Part shown: piece by piece, positions 1 to 11,400 of the stretch
Position numbering within the stretch: position 1 is the stretch's first letter
How the letters are laid out: each line of letters starts with the position of its first letter
Assembly: GCF_037975245.1 (NCBI RefSeq)
Contig: NC_092574.1
Coordinates: forward strand, 5,758,713 to 5,822,712
Direction: 5' to 3'
DNA: 64,000 nt
Source of the DNA: Apostichopus japonicus
Lineage: Eukaryota; Echinodermata; Holothuroidea; Aspidochirotida; Stichopodidae
Position numbers and translations under genes: made by a program
The notes under the pieces: model-generated
Databases searched by the model: none
What the model was told of the DNA's origin: nothing
What the model saw: the letters and a program-made list of their open reading frames with translations, nothing else

Positions 1-347
1 TAATTTGATATGTGAATGCCCCCTATCGCCATAAATTTCAAGAATCCTACCAGTTCTCATACAAAGTCAAAGGTCAGCAGGTAGTGGACCCCAGTGACAC
101 TGTAGGTCAATGTGTGAAAACCTTTCAAATATTCAAGATCTGAAGACAAGAAATTTGGACAATTTCAAATATGGCACTGGATGTCCCATATTTAGTACAG
201 TAAAAGAATCCTATTGACATCAGTGCCAGAAATGGATCAAAAAACCATATATGCTGAGTCTTTCAAATGTTTATGTTGGAAGAAGGAAAAATGCTCCAAA
301 AACTGACCATGAAAAAGAATAAGAAAATGAAGCTTATGATGTTTTTT

Positions 348-960
348 AGCTCATACCAGCATGCTGGTGTGAGCTATTGTTACAGTGCGGCGTCTATCAC
401 TTTATCACTCTATCCGTCAACAATTGGTAAAACCGCTCCCACTCGCACAATGTTTGATGGAATTTCATGAAACTTGGACACAAGGACCATTGGGTATAGG
501 GCCATCAGAGATGGTCCGAAATATGGGGTCAAAGGTCACCTGTGGGCCGTAATGGGCCATTTTGTGGAAATACGCAAAATGCTTCTTCTCCTACAGATTC
601 CATGGTACAATGTTGAGGGTTTGTCACGATAGTACTATGGAAGTTTTACCTTCAGGGTGTTCATGAATTTCAGATCAAAGATCAACTAGGGGTCTTTTGT
701 GGCCCGGGCCGCGGCCCAGTATTTTCGAATTGCTCCTGTTCGTACAGTGTATGGCCAGTGATAATGAAACTTGGTCACAACGTTCCTCGGGATAGGAGTT
801 ATGAGGGGTGTTCGGAAAATTGAGGTCAAATGTCATTTAGGGGGTCATCGGGGGTCATTCTTTGTAATATTTTCAAATATCTCAATCTCCTCAAGATTTT
901 GATGGATCATATTCAAAGTTGAACTGATGATTGTTGGATTGTGTATGAATAAGGTGATGC
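348..960 (+). repeat. Dispersed repeat headed by a 28-bp palindrome (copy 1)
   Basis: The block opens at 348-375 with a near-perfect palindrome (AGCTCA, ACCAGCATGCTGGT, TGAGCT) with one mismatched pair. It continues with low-complexity text of the 'GGGTCAAAGGTCA' and 'GGGGTCATCGGGGGTCA' kind. A second, shorter copy of the same opening lies at about 8727, and both contain 'GAATTTCAGATC'. No long reading frame is present. The family is not named here; recurrence within the window is the only support. Confidence 0.55.
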
Positions 961-1368
961 CTAATAATTTTTGGTCAAAAGTTAATTAATTACAATTAAT
1001 CCCCATTGTTTAAAAAAAATCTGAGCCTTCACCTTTTGCCAAAGCTCCTTTAATTTGTCTCCCAATCTCTGCAGTGTTTGTTTACATTTGTGGTTAAGCT
1101 CTGCAGAGGCTGTTAGTGGAATTAAAGCAGGACTGTGAGTTGTTATTAACTATTGAACTGTAAGTGTGAGAGCCCTACAGCCAATCAGCACTTGCCGATT
1201 CTTAGAAGTCTTTGAGCCTGAGGTATGTAGGCAGCCAGCCAAAATTTTGGCAAGGAGTGCTTCAGGTCTGCTCAGGTAGAGGGGAGAAAGTTTAATAGGG
1301 TAGGTCAGTGGTATTGTTTGAGAGAGTGGGTAAAATAGGATTTAAAGGGGGAAAATAGGAATTATAGC

Positions 1369-1510
1369 CAGTGGTGTGGCCAGGATTCTGCTAACGGAGG
1401 GAGGGGGGGGTTATCCCTCATGGGCCCAAAATTGGTGGAATATGAAAAATGGCCTGAAATTTGGTGGGCCATAAAGTTTTGTGGGCCCTACATTTTTAAG
1501 CTCGAAAATG
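1369..1510 (+). repeat. Fragment of a G-rich hAT-like MITE
   Basis: The text CAGTGGTGTGGCCAGGATT followed shortly by a long G run matches the left ends of the better-preserved elements at 21176 and 23654. No matching right end or target duplication was found, so this looks truncated. Confidence 0.35.
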
Positions 1511-1758
1511 TATGAGCTTCTGCACCATTGGTGCTCTAGTTTAAACTTCAAAATTGTGATATGCGCCTCATACAGTAGGTCGATGTGGAAAACCTCTATT
1601 GACTGATATGAAGTTATTTATCATGAAAATGAACCTTACGGTACATGTTTGTAGGTTTTGTAGAGGAAAACTTTCTAGTTAAGCACTGTAAGCATCAATC
1701 CCTACTTTAATTAAATGGTATAGTTCAATCTCCTTGTTATCTTTGAAGAATCAAGCAT

Positions 1759-1851
1759 GGAAGCTTTCTCAGCATAAACTGTATCAAAGAAAGCTGTTCA
1801 ATTAATATTCTGAACACTTTCTTTGATACAGTTTATGCTGAGAAAACTTCC
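1759..1851. repeat. Near-perfect 41-bp inverted repeat (hairpin)
   Basis: The left arm (1759 to about 1800) and the right arm (about 1811 to 1851) are reverse complements with only one or two differences. They are separated by about 10 bp of AT-rich loop (ATTAATATTC). The arms contain TCAGCATAAACTGTATCAAA and its complement. It could be a snap-back MITE remnant or the fold-back of a small-RNA precursor; the sequence alone does not decide. Confidence 0.7.
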
Positions 1852-2633
1852 AGTTTAAGCAAATCTCAGGGGGTTTCTAACAACTCTGATAAATATCTCT
1901 ATACTTTCAGTATTTTTGTTGTATGGGGCCCAGCAAGTTACAAGAAGAATAAAGAATTTAATATTTGCTAACAGCCGTGTTTGATTCACATCTCTTGGAA
2001 CACATTTTCAAGAAAGTACAATACATGGCATCAGATTTGACTGTTAAAGGTTACATCCTGAAGTTATTTCAGTGAAATATGTTTTTCAGGTTGTGACCTC
2101 TTGGTTTTATTGTCTCTAACTGATTCCAAAGATGTAACAGTTGTGAAAACCAAGGAGGTCCTTGTAGAACTTCCTTGGGTTGAACAAGATGATTTTCAAC
2201 CAATACAGTAAAAGTTTTGGAAACATTGAACTTTGAAAAATTGAGATATATGCTGTACTGTCTACAAACTATCCTCCTCCTCCCTTAACCTTTGCTGCAC
2301 TCTACTGCTTAGATTCCTTGACCTGAAAGGTCAGACCAAGCAATAAACAACTGTTGGGCAAATCTCCAGAATTGGGTTTGGAAAGAGACAAGCCCCCCCC
2401 CCCCCATGCGTTAAAATACAGTTTGATAGTAAATTCTAAGTACCCTGTATGATGAAAGCAAACATGCATCAAGAGGAGGTGAGAAACATCACGAAACAGA
2501 AAACAGCAGACTACACCTAAAGGAATGGAAAATAGTAAGGATGGCAATCTCCATGACAACCATTGAGCTCCATCTGACAACAGCTCCAGGGATAAAGTCT
2601 GTAGACTTTCTTGATTTTAACATGATAACATCT

Positions 2634-2795
2634 AAATAAAATAAAACTTAGCAAACTGCTTATCCACTAGAGAGCCTGTGTAATAGAATGTGTAAAAGTA
2701 AGTTAGCCTGACGTTTCGATCCTAGCAGGATCTTCTTCAGAGGCTAAATGACAAGTAACAGACTTAATAGAAGGGACAAAAACACGCACAGAATA
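2634..2795 (-). mobile_element. Retrozyme or Penelope-like element fragment carrying a hammerhead motif (copy 1)
   Basis: About 160 bp here match 8132-8282. Shared features are an AT-rich edge (AAAATAAAACT), 'GCAAACTGCTTATCCACTAG', the hammerhead segment and 'GAAGGGACAAAAA'. No reverse transcriptase frame flanks either copy. The unit therefore fits a non-autonomous ribozyme-bearing retroelement (retrozyme) or the terminal repeat of a degraded Penelope-like element. The class is inferred from the ribozyme; the repetition is seen directly. Confidence 0.55.
2703..2747 (-). ncRNA. Hammerhead ribozyme, type I minimal form, intact core
   Basis: Read on the minus strand: a 7-nt arm TTAGCCT, then core CTGAAGA (fits CUGANGA), one extra A, a stem II hairpin GATCC/GGATC closed over TGCTA, then GAAAC-GTC with cleavage expected after the final C, then arm AGGCTAA, which pairs fully with the first arm (stem I). 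Stem III is only AC/GT. That matches the minimal hammerheads of Penelope-like elements and retrozymes, which often act as dimers. All conserved core bases are present. The extra A between the core and stem II is the one departure from the consensus. Confidence 0.72.
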
Positions 2796-2869
2796 CAGAC
2801 AGGTTAATGAGCATGATCACATCTAATAATGTCATGTACGGTAGAGCACTTTACTACAAACCTTAAACC

Positions 2870-5070
2870 GGGAGTATGGACAAAAATAATCGTTCTTAGT
2901 GGGAGACGGATCTCTTGATTAATTCATGGTAATGTTTAGAAACTTGTCTTTTTGTAAAGAACTTAAATATCACTCTGAGAGAAGTGCAAATCGATACCCT
3001 ACATTCGATGTCAGGATTTTCTACCGTTCTTGACATTTTTGTTGTTGACATTTTAGCTCTCTCATTAAATCTGTAATCTAACTTGGAACAGAGTCAGTTT
3101 TGCCAAAATTCTTTCTAGTGTGAAAATACACAAAACGTAATGTTACATGCCCTCCGGATAGGGACCCCACCAAGGGGCTCAGATGAACTTTAATCAGTAG
3201 ATGCGTATAATAGCTGGCACCAGTTTCTGTGGACACGGTTAAAGATATTCTCAAATATTCATCTCACACTTCATCATCCAAAAATGGAGTAGAACAGGGC
3301 AGAAAAAGTGTCAGAAATGATTATAATTTCCCTTAAATTCTTTTGTTTTTGGTGATAAAATAGAGAATATAGGTACTTAACTGTATCTAGGCCAACTGTC
3401 ATCCACAGTATCTTGTTATCAATCTTGTTTATCAAATTATTTTCTTGACCCCAGAGATACCCTTGCTAGTTTGTTTAACATGAATGATGTTATGTACAGT
3501 ACAATGTTCAGATGTTTATAGTTAAGTATTAAAAGTAAATTATCCACTCAAAGCGAACCAGCAGCGATGATTTGTCTAGTCATTAACCAGGCTTTGATTG
3601 CAGTAGATGTATCATGTACACACTAAGCCTACACAACTTAGAAGCATACCAGCTTGAAGCAGTTTTCATCACTATGAACTCCTTGGTTCCTGTTTACTAT
3701 CCAATGGTACTCTACCTCTGTGGACATGAAGAATGGTACGATATATATTATCAATGGTACCATTTGAAAATTGAATATTGTAAGAAGTATATTATTATAA
3801 AATGATAAAATGGTACCAGCTGTATATATATATATGTAATTGAAATCGTAATGGTTGTAATATATACACACATACCAATAATTTTGAATGAGAAAAGATC
3901 CTGTTGTATTAGTTGCACTGCCATTGTGTGATTTAAAATACTGTCTGGTAAAAAGGTGTTTCATAATGGAACCCACTGTTGTTAAGAGCTCTACTATGGT
4001 AGAAACCATCAGAGCACTGCACACATAAAAGGTGCAAAAATATGCAAACAAAAATGGTCTGTTGCAGGATGGTGCCAAATGATTAGTTGACTGGCCTGTA
4101 CTCAGCCAAGTCCACAGTTTGTGGAGCCCACATCCACCGTCCTGAATCCAAGCAACTGTCCACAGAGAAATGTGATCTAGTCTGGACTGGATTCACCGTC
4201 TGGACTCAGCTGGACAGCCCAGGCAGGGTAAAATCGAGACAGAGATTTGAACCGAAATGGAAACAAACTCTGGGGGTATTTTACTAATAAAATGAAAGAT
4301 ATTTATAGGATTAGAAATTTTAGATTTTATTATACCCTCCCCAGATGTGAGTGGCCCTTTAGAACTTGCAACCATAAGAAGTGAGTGAGAGTTTGTTTGT
4401 AATGGTTGTGTACTGTAAATATTGGTACAAAGAGCCTTGAAGTGTAAGGATAACAAAGTTAATGATCCCTGGTAAATACCAGTTATCATTTATGAATTCA
4501 GGTGCAAAGGTCAAGTGCACAGTTAGCATGTGGCGATCTGTTGGGTTGAGTAGGGCAAGCATTACTTGCCTCAAAACTTGATTTGCCTCAAACTGGGAGT
4601 CTTTTACCTTTTCATGATAAATGGGAGAAAATCAAACTACTCCCTTAACCTTGTTCTCTCTGCATGGCTGTTGTCATCAAGGTCTGTATTAACAAGGGTC
4701 TTATCTTCTTTTTTGTTTCTGATCTGAATTTTAATTTTTTTTTTTTTTTTTTCAAGGTTTTTTATCATCTCCTCTCAATCATCCGACTTGACAAACATGA
4801 AAGTCCAAAAAAGAATGTGAACTCTTTATTTTTATTAAGTTTACTTAATTAACCTTCACTTGCCTAATCATCCGTTGTTGCAGTTAGTAATTTGTGTCGT
4901 TCTCAGCTATTTCGTTTTTTTCTTGGCAAACGAGTAACTTGTTTGAGGTTGTCTGTCACCTAGATACAAAGTACAAATACCTTTGAAATTGACAGTACTC
5001 ATTTATCAGGTATTACTTTACTAAGAAACTCTACAAAGGTGGGGTAGAGTAGAACATTAATGACTCCCAT
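2870..5070. other. No gene recognised: AT-rich unique sequence
   Basis: There is a short TA run near 3821-3836 and a poly-T tract at 4736-4753. The longest frame, on the minus strand (3638-4078), has no recognisable domain and is interrupted by TA-rich sequence. Nothing here can be supported as coding. Confidence 0.5.
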
Positions 5071-5370
5071 TTATAATAAGAATAATCAGCAGTTTACTTT
5101 TAAGACGCTAAAGCGACGACAAATATGGGAGAAACCCGCAAGGGGCTTATGGGTTACAACTTACACAACGGGTGGCTTCCAATTCAACGTTTAAACTCAA
5201 ATTTGGAATCTTCCCAATTTAGAAAGTCATTTCAGATGGGAAAATGGTAGATTGCTCTTGGATGAAAAACCCACCTTACTATGACCTGGCTGTGTATCGA
5301 ACCTGGAACCTCCCGATTGCTAAGCCTCATTGCTTCAAATGCCACCGCCTTTATCCACTGAGAAAGTGGA
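5071..5370 (-). mobile_element. tRNA-derived SINE, family 1 (minus-strand copy)
   Basis: On the minus strand the element reads CTCAGTGGATAAAGGCGG (A-box-like), then GGTTCGATAC (B box of an RNA polymerase III promoter). A body follows with 'TTTTTCATCCAAGAG' and 'AAGCCACCCGTTGTGTAAG', and it ends in 'CTGCTGATTATTCTTATTAT'. The body and tail match the plus-strand copy at 53303-53566 over about 250 bp. A tRNA-like head, unrelated body and A/T-rich simple tail are the hallmarks of a SINE. Confidence 0.75.
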
Positions 5371-5775
5371 ACCGGTGACTCCTAATTTGGAGGAAGTTGG
5401 AAGGAAAAACATCTTCAATGTTCCCCGCTTCAGGATGGGTTTTCCTTTTGTTCTGCCATTTTCTACAGAGAATTCATATATTCCATATGTACCTTTTCAA
5501 CTTTCACAAAATAATCAATATTTGATTGTCAGAAGTTGGAAAGACTGTTAAAGGAAACTTATTGAAATAGTGTCTAAATCATCATTTTTGGGTGGAAAGA
5601 TTGTTAATAAAAATTTGTTAATATGTATGCAAATGCAAGTGTCTTAATCATTATTATTAATATATTTTTTACTGTTTTTTCTTTCTTTCAGATATACAAG
5701 ACCTGATCTCTCCTAATTGGTTTACTAGAAAAACTTGTTCGGTGGATGAGGTTTTTCATTGCTTCCACTGCTGTA

Positions 5776-5981
5776 GAAGGTGTGCATTAGTATACAAATA
5801 ATGAATGGTTTTCATTTGTGCAATAGTGCAAATATTTCATGAGTTGAAAGATTGGAATGTTCCATTCAACGAGGTGCAGCCGAGTTGAATGGAACAAAAT
5901 ACATCTTTCAAGGAATGAAATATTTGCACTATTGCACGCACGAATGGAAACCATTCATTATTTGTTTTATACAACACCTTC
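5776..5981. mobile_element. Palindromic fold-back MITE
   Basis: Almost the whole 206 bp is one inverted repeat. It starts GAAGGTGT and ends ACACCTTC. Inside, AATAATGAATGG, GCAATAGTGCAAATATTTCAT, and GTTCCATTCAAC each recur in reverse complement in the second half. The centre is about 15 bp around AGGTGCAGCCGA. No transposase is encoded. The target duplication is not clear. Confidence 0.75.
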
Positions 5982-6635
5982 AAATTTGGATATAATTGGA
6001 TGTAGAATGCACTCATGCAACAGATTGTTTTGAACAGACAGGTTTCTCTGCTCTCTTACCATTGAAAAAAGTGCTATCAAAAAAGTATAACCCATGGTTC
6101 TATTTCATAGAGTGCAATAGAGCGGATTTTGCATGCAATCAACGAGCAATTGACCAATCAAATAGCCGGAATATAATTAGGTGTTGTATAATTAACAATG
6201 TACTGCATATTCATATGTTCCGGTTAGGCTTCCTTTCTTGGCATTGTTTTCACAAAATTGTATTCCCATTCTAGAAAGGGTAAAGGTATGTAACGTAATC
6301 GTGTCATTTTAGCCCCCCCCCCCCAACCTCGCCCCGATACGCTTCAGAGGTTTGCAAATACTCAATCAAATCAGTCTGTAGGAAACCAATTGTTGTGGTA
6401 TTTGACTAGCGAGTTTATGACCCTGACGTAACGAGTAACCCACATGATTAATTATCTAATAGCGTGTGAATATTAAATGACTTGGTCAGCTAGCTACAAG
6501 TTCACAACCTAAGGCAAGATACAGCTTGAACCTACTGTATAGTATTTATTTAGTGGTTATCCATTTTCTTCTATCTCCCTCCCCCCCCCCCCCTCCTCTC
6601 AGGAGTGTCCTTCCTCTGATAGGAGCTAGATATCA

Positions 6636-7560
6636 TAGCAGGAGTGTCCTACCACTGAGAGATAATTATTTGCCATACTTCTAGATAATTTATTCAACCA
6701 ATGGATTCTGTTTTGTTGAGTGATGTTGTATTTGTATGCTCGGCCCTCCAGAATAATTCCTATTGTTTTATATCATAGATTTTTCTCTGAGAGTTAATCA
6801 GAAGTTGGAGCCCAATTTTCCTCAGTTGGATCTTGACAAGAAAGCAGATAAAAGGTGGGTGTGGTGGTGTATCAACACCTTAGATATTGTTAGAGTACTG
6901 TAGTAAGTATATAATTACTATAAGTACCCAGGCTGTAGGAGTACTGTAGCATGACTGTAGTGCTACAGTACCATGGGATTGCTGTATTACTACCATGTTA
7001 ATACTACCATGTTACTGTAGAAGTACTGTAGCATGTATTGCTGTATTACTACCATGTTAATACTGTGTTACTACCATGTTACTCTATTTATACTGTAGTT
7101 TTAGGAACTGCAGCATGACTGTATTCCTACTGTAGAAGTACTGTAGCATGTATTACTGTATTACTACCATGTTAATACTACCATGTTACTGTAAAAGTAC
7201 TGTAGCATGTATTACTGTATTACTACCATGTTATTACTGTATTTCTACCAAGTTACTGTTTTACTACTGTAAAAGTACTGCAGCATGACTGTATTACTAC
7301 CAGGTTATTACTGTATTACTACCATGTCACAGTATTACTACTGTAGAAAGACTGCAGCTTCTCAGTGGTAGGACACTTCTACAGTAGTAAAACAGTAACA
7401 TGGTCGTAACACAGTAATACCAAGGTAGTGAAACAGTCATGCTACAGTAGTACACAGTAACATGGTAGTAACACAGTAATAACATGGTAGTAATACAGTC
7501 ATGACTATTACTAATGTAGAAGTACTGTAGCATGACTGTAGTACTACCATGTTATTGTCG
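6636..7560. repeat. Degenerate CTGTAGTA / CATGTTA minisatellite with an inverted second half
   Basis: From about 6890 to 7360 short words such as TACTGTAG, TACTACCATGTTA and GTACTGTAGCATG recur many times. From about 7372 the same words appear in reverse complement (ACAGTAGTAAAACAGTAACATGG), before turning back near 7500. The outer mark GAGTGTCCTACCACTGAGAG at 6642 is also inverted at 7358-7378. The block is therefore a long fold-back structure built from tandem repeats, not coding sequence. Confidence 0.7.
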
Positions 7561-8131
7561 TAATAGTAAGTACTGTTTTCACTGGGTAAATACAACCATA
7601 TGGCTGTTGTATTACTGTGACATTAATAGTGTAGTCAATGAAGCATTAATGTAGCTTCTACTGTCTTAGTACAGCTATAATGTACTGAAGCACTGCTGTT
7701 GGTCCACTGCAGTATCGCTTGCTATTAATGTACCCCTCGAGTATATACTACAGAATTGTCATGGTAATTCGACTGTTGTATTACTATATGTCTACTTCAT
7801 TATCGAGTGAGCTCAAAAAAGACAATGCTTTCCAATAATCCTGCTAGGCAAACAAAAATCTCCATTTCGTCCCAATTTATTCAGTAAGTTTGCATCTATA
7901 GTCTCTTTTGTCTAACCACCGAACCCTGGCCTTCAATGTCATATTATAAACTTGTTTGATAAATATTTTATTTTCGCAAGCAGAAATTAAAAGCAACCCA
8001 ATTGAGAATCTGTTTGTACCATGTAAGCACTTGAACCATATATGCATTGGTGTACTCGATAGACAGTACAGTAGCTGAACATGAAGGAGTGTACGGTTGA
8101 TGCACTGAAATTCTGAGTAAATCAACTTTAA

Positions 8132-8282
8132 AATAAAATAAAACTGTTAGCAAACTGCTTATCCACTAGAGAGCCTGTGTAAGAGAATGTGCAAAAATAA
8201 GTTGGCCTGACGTTTTGATCCTAGCAGGATCTTCTTCAAAGGCTAAATGAAAAGTAACAGGAACAGAAGGGACAAAAATAAA
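8132..8282 (-). mobile_element. Retrozyme or Penelope-like element fragment (copy 2)
   Basis: This is the second copy of the unit at 2634-2795, in the same orientation, with the same order of landmarks: AAAATAAAACT, GCAAACTGCTTATCCACTAG, hammerhead, AGAAGGGACAAAAA. It lies just upstream of the first coding exon of the MFSD6-like gene. Confidence 0.55.
8202..8246 (-). ncRNA. Degenerate hammerhead ribozyme (probably inactive)
   Basis: The fold matches the 2703-2747 motif, with the same stem II hairpin and ACGTC end, but two invariant positions are changed. The core reads TTGAAGA in place of CTGAAGA, and AAAA replaces GAAA. The stem I arms (TTAGCCT and AGGCCAA) also carry a mispair. These changes are expected to abolish self-cleavage. 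Confidence 0.6.
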
Positions 8283-8467
8283 CTTTAACATTGACACTAG
8301 TATTTATGGAAAACTTGCTTGTGTTGCTTTTCCATTTCTAGAAAGAAACCAAAAGATTTCCATTGCATGTTCAAGTACTATTTTTGTGTAGAATTCATAA
8401 ATTTCTCATTTCCATCATTTTGCAGTTTTTCGCATCAACTGGGGAGACGACAACAAAGCTAGCCAGA

Positions 8468-11400
8468 ATGGATTTTAAAATCAATCTTGACTTTTTACCA
8501 ATCAAAGCCCTCTACTTCTTGTTTATGGCGGGTAAGAATTGTGTAAACTTACGGGTTTTTTTTAGCCTCTTTAAACTGTGCATGACTCGGTGTGTGGCAG
8601 GCCATATTACTGATTTATCCTTCACATCATAAAATGGCTATCACATAAACGGGGACAGACATTATGGCACAAAAGGGATGGGGGGGGGGGTGGGAAATAC
8701 AAAAGGGGGAGGAAATTGTTTTTCAATTGAGCTCACACCAGCAGATCTTTATATAATCAAAGATATCCCTGTGTGTATGTACAGAGTCCTCCTGCTCCTA
8801 GACATTCCTAGATGTCAGATCATAATTTACAGAATCATCCTCCTGGATACAATAGTTTCATGAAGTTTGATGACACTCGGAGACAATCATTCTGAGATGA
8901 TTGATCATTTAAGTCGTCAATGAATTTCAGATCCTTAAAAGTTCATTTAGGGGCCACTCAACGACGACTTGGCAAAAGTATCGTTTCTGGCGTAATATAA
9001 TATGCATAACTTTGGTAGTTGCCAAAGATATGTTTGATGCCTTATCGACTGTAGCTGCGTGAACCTGTAACCGGCTTTGCTTCACTAGCATGATCTATGC
9101 CCCATGAGTACAGTTACACAGAGCAGTCAGTTCCAGCTATGTACAGTAGCTGTAACACAGACAGCAATATATATGCATGTAATTTGTCCATGATGTGAAG
9201 AGAACAACTCGCCTGCTTTGCGAAAAATCCGAGATCATGATACCATGGTAACAGACTTGATTATATCAACTCATGTTGTATTCAGTTTTAGAAATATTCT
9301 GATCTGTAGTATGCAGGTCCCTTGGTTTTCTTTTAAAAAAAATGCAGAAAAGTGTTGACAAGAATTCAATGATATCATTGATAGTTAATGCTTTCAACAT
9401 ATTTTAAAGAAACTTCACTAGGTTTATTTGAAACATGAACTTAACTACCACAGTGAACTGCTGTTTGTGTATGTTTGATGCCGTAGTTTGTGAACACGAT
9501 ATCTCAAGATAGGTAACACCTCCTGTTCTCATACTTGGCATGTCGCTTCCCTATACTTATTTACAAGAATCCTATTGTTTTGGGTGGAGGTCAAGGGCAA
9601 TTGGGGTCATCAGAGGGTAAAATGTGAAAATCTCAACAATGCTGTATCTCCAGAACCCGAACATCAAAGGAGCTCATGTATGCATGGCAGAATAACCTTA
9701 TGATGTAGCGTAAAGCCTTTGCACAATTTGGTGTATTTATCTGGAGTTTATTTATGTGGAGAATATTTAAGATCACGAGGGATCAAACCTTGAAAACCAC
9801 GATATCTTTAGATAGGAAAATTTGTCTCTCATATTTTGCATGTGCCTTCCCTCTAATGGGTACAAGAAAGTTGTTTTTTGGTGTGGAGGTCAAAGGTCAT
9901 TTGGGGTCATCAAAGTCGCAATGTAAGCACTGACTGTGTTTAGATTTCTACTGCTTTCCATCTGTAGTATGAAAAATTCATCCAGGGTGTTATATATTGA
10001 CTTGCAAATTACTCTTGCGCTGCATATGTAACGTATTTAAAGGCAAGTAACCGCTGGGAGGGCTTGACCTCTCGTTTAAGTTTGTAGCATGGTTACATGT
10101 GCATTACAGGACTATAAAACATGCTTAAGATGGTCGAACAGTTCTCCCACGATGTCCTTCCATGTGTTTTAAACTTGGATGGAGATTCTGCCAAAGGGAT
10201 GCCCCCTGAGGGGGAGATTCTGCCAAAGGGATGCCCCCTGCCAAAGGGATGCCCCCTGATCAAAACATTAGGAAATGGCAATATAAATGACACATCCTGG
10301 CTGTCAGAACCATCTAGTGAAGATATTTTTTTCTGACTTTATGTGATGCTGGGAGTATGTATTTGTAGGTATGTGATACTGAAACTTACAAATTCTTTGC
10401 AATACAAGAAACATTTGCCACTTTGTAGAAAGGGGATCAATGCATGACATTCATGCAATCAACTTTCAACATTTTGTTCAAAAATTAGTAAGAAACATTC
10501 AAAAGTGAATACTATAACATTCTGCGGCAAATGAATATTCCATCCAGAGCCTTGCCTTTTTTTGCAGAAAATTGTTGAAAATAGGATATTGTTTTCATAT
10601 CCATGGGGGGGGTAAGCAGCAGTAAGATGCATTTCTTGGATAGTCGATAGTAATAATTCAAACAAAATTCTTGTCCATAGTCCAGCCTTCTGTTAATTAC
10701 CAAAGCATCCAGTCTGAGCATTGGTGTTAATCATTTCCATGGTTCAGCATTGTAGTACAAATCACTTGAAATATGTGGCGTTGATCATCAGAAAGAATCG
10801 TCACTCGATATATATTCTTTTTGTCTCTCACTTCGATAGGTTTCGCTTGCATGATTCCGTACCTGCCGGTCTACTTCGTTTATCTGGGTCTCGACATCTG
10901 GCAGGTTGGGATCATGCGAGGCATGGAGCCGTGTCTGGTGTTTCTTCTGAGTCCGGTCTGGGGAGCCATAGCGGATAAATTCAGCAAGCATAAACCAGCT
11001 CTGATCCTGGCTCTGATGGGATCCAGCGTCTTCTACTGCACTCTGGTCTTTGTACCGTTAATCAGCGACTGTTTCACCGATACGGCCCTGACCAACATCA
11101 CTCAGGGCAACTACCTGATCAGCGACTGCACCGTCGAGAGGACCCTGACGTTACCGTCATCCTCCGAACTAGACCCTACGCAGGAGCAGGACGTATGCAG
11201 CGACTTGTGTCAAGAGGTGCTAGACTCTTACCCCGTCTTCGAGAGCGAAGAGAATTACCTCCGGTGTGCCGCTAAGAGTGATAACTGGGAGTGTGATCTG
11301 TGTGGGTTGGAGGCGTACGGTAATGTCAGTGGAAAAGATCAGGAGGAGGATGGCGGTGACCACGGTAAACAACCAGCTCGTGGGAGGCAGATCCTGGTGA

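Noticed and set aside
5692..5779. Exon-like segment after TTCTTTCAG with one open frame
   Set aside because: Its donor would be the first bases of the palindromic MITE at 5776, and the frame does not connect to the next exon-like segment.
6779..6854. Open segment between TATCATAG and GTGGGTG, upstream of MFSD6-like gene 1
   Set aside because: The frame meets a stop when joined to the only upstream candidate, and gene 1 has a good start in 8468. It could be a 5' UTR exon, but there is no evidence.
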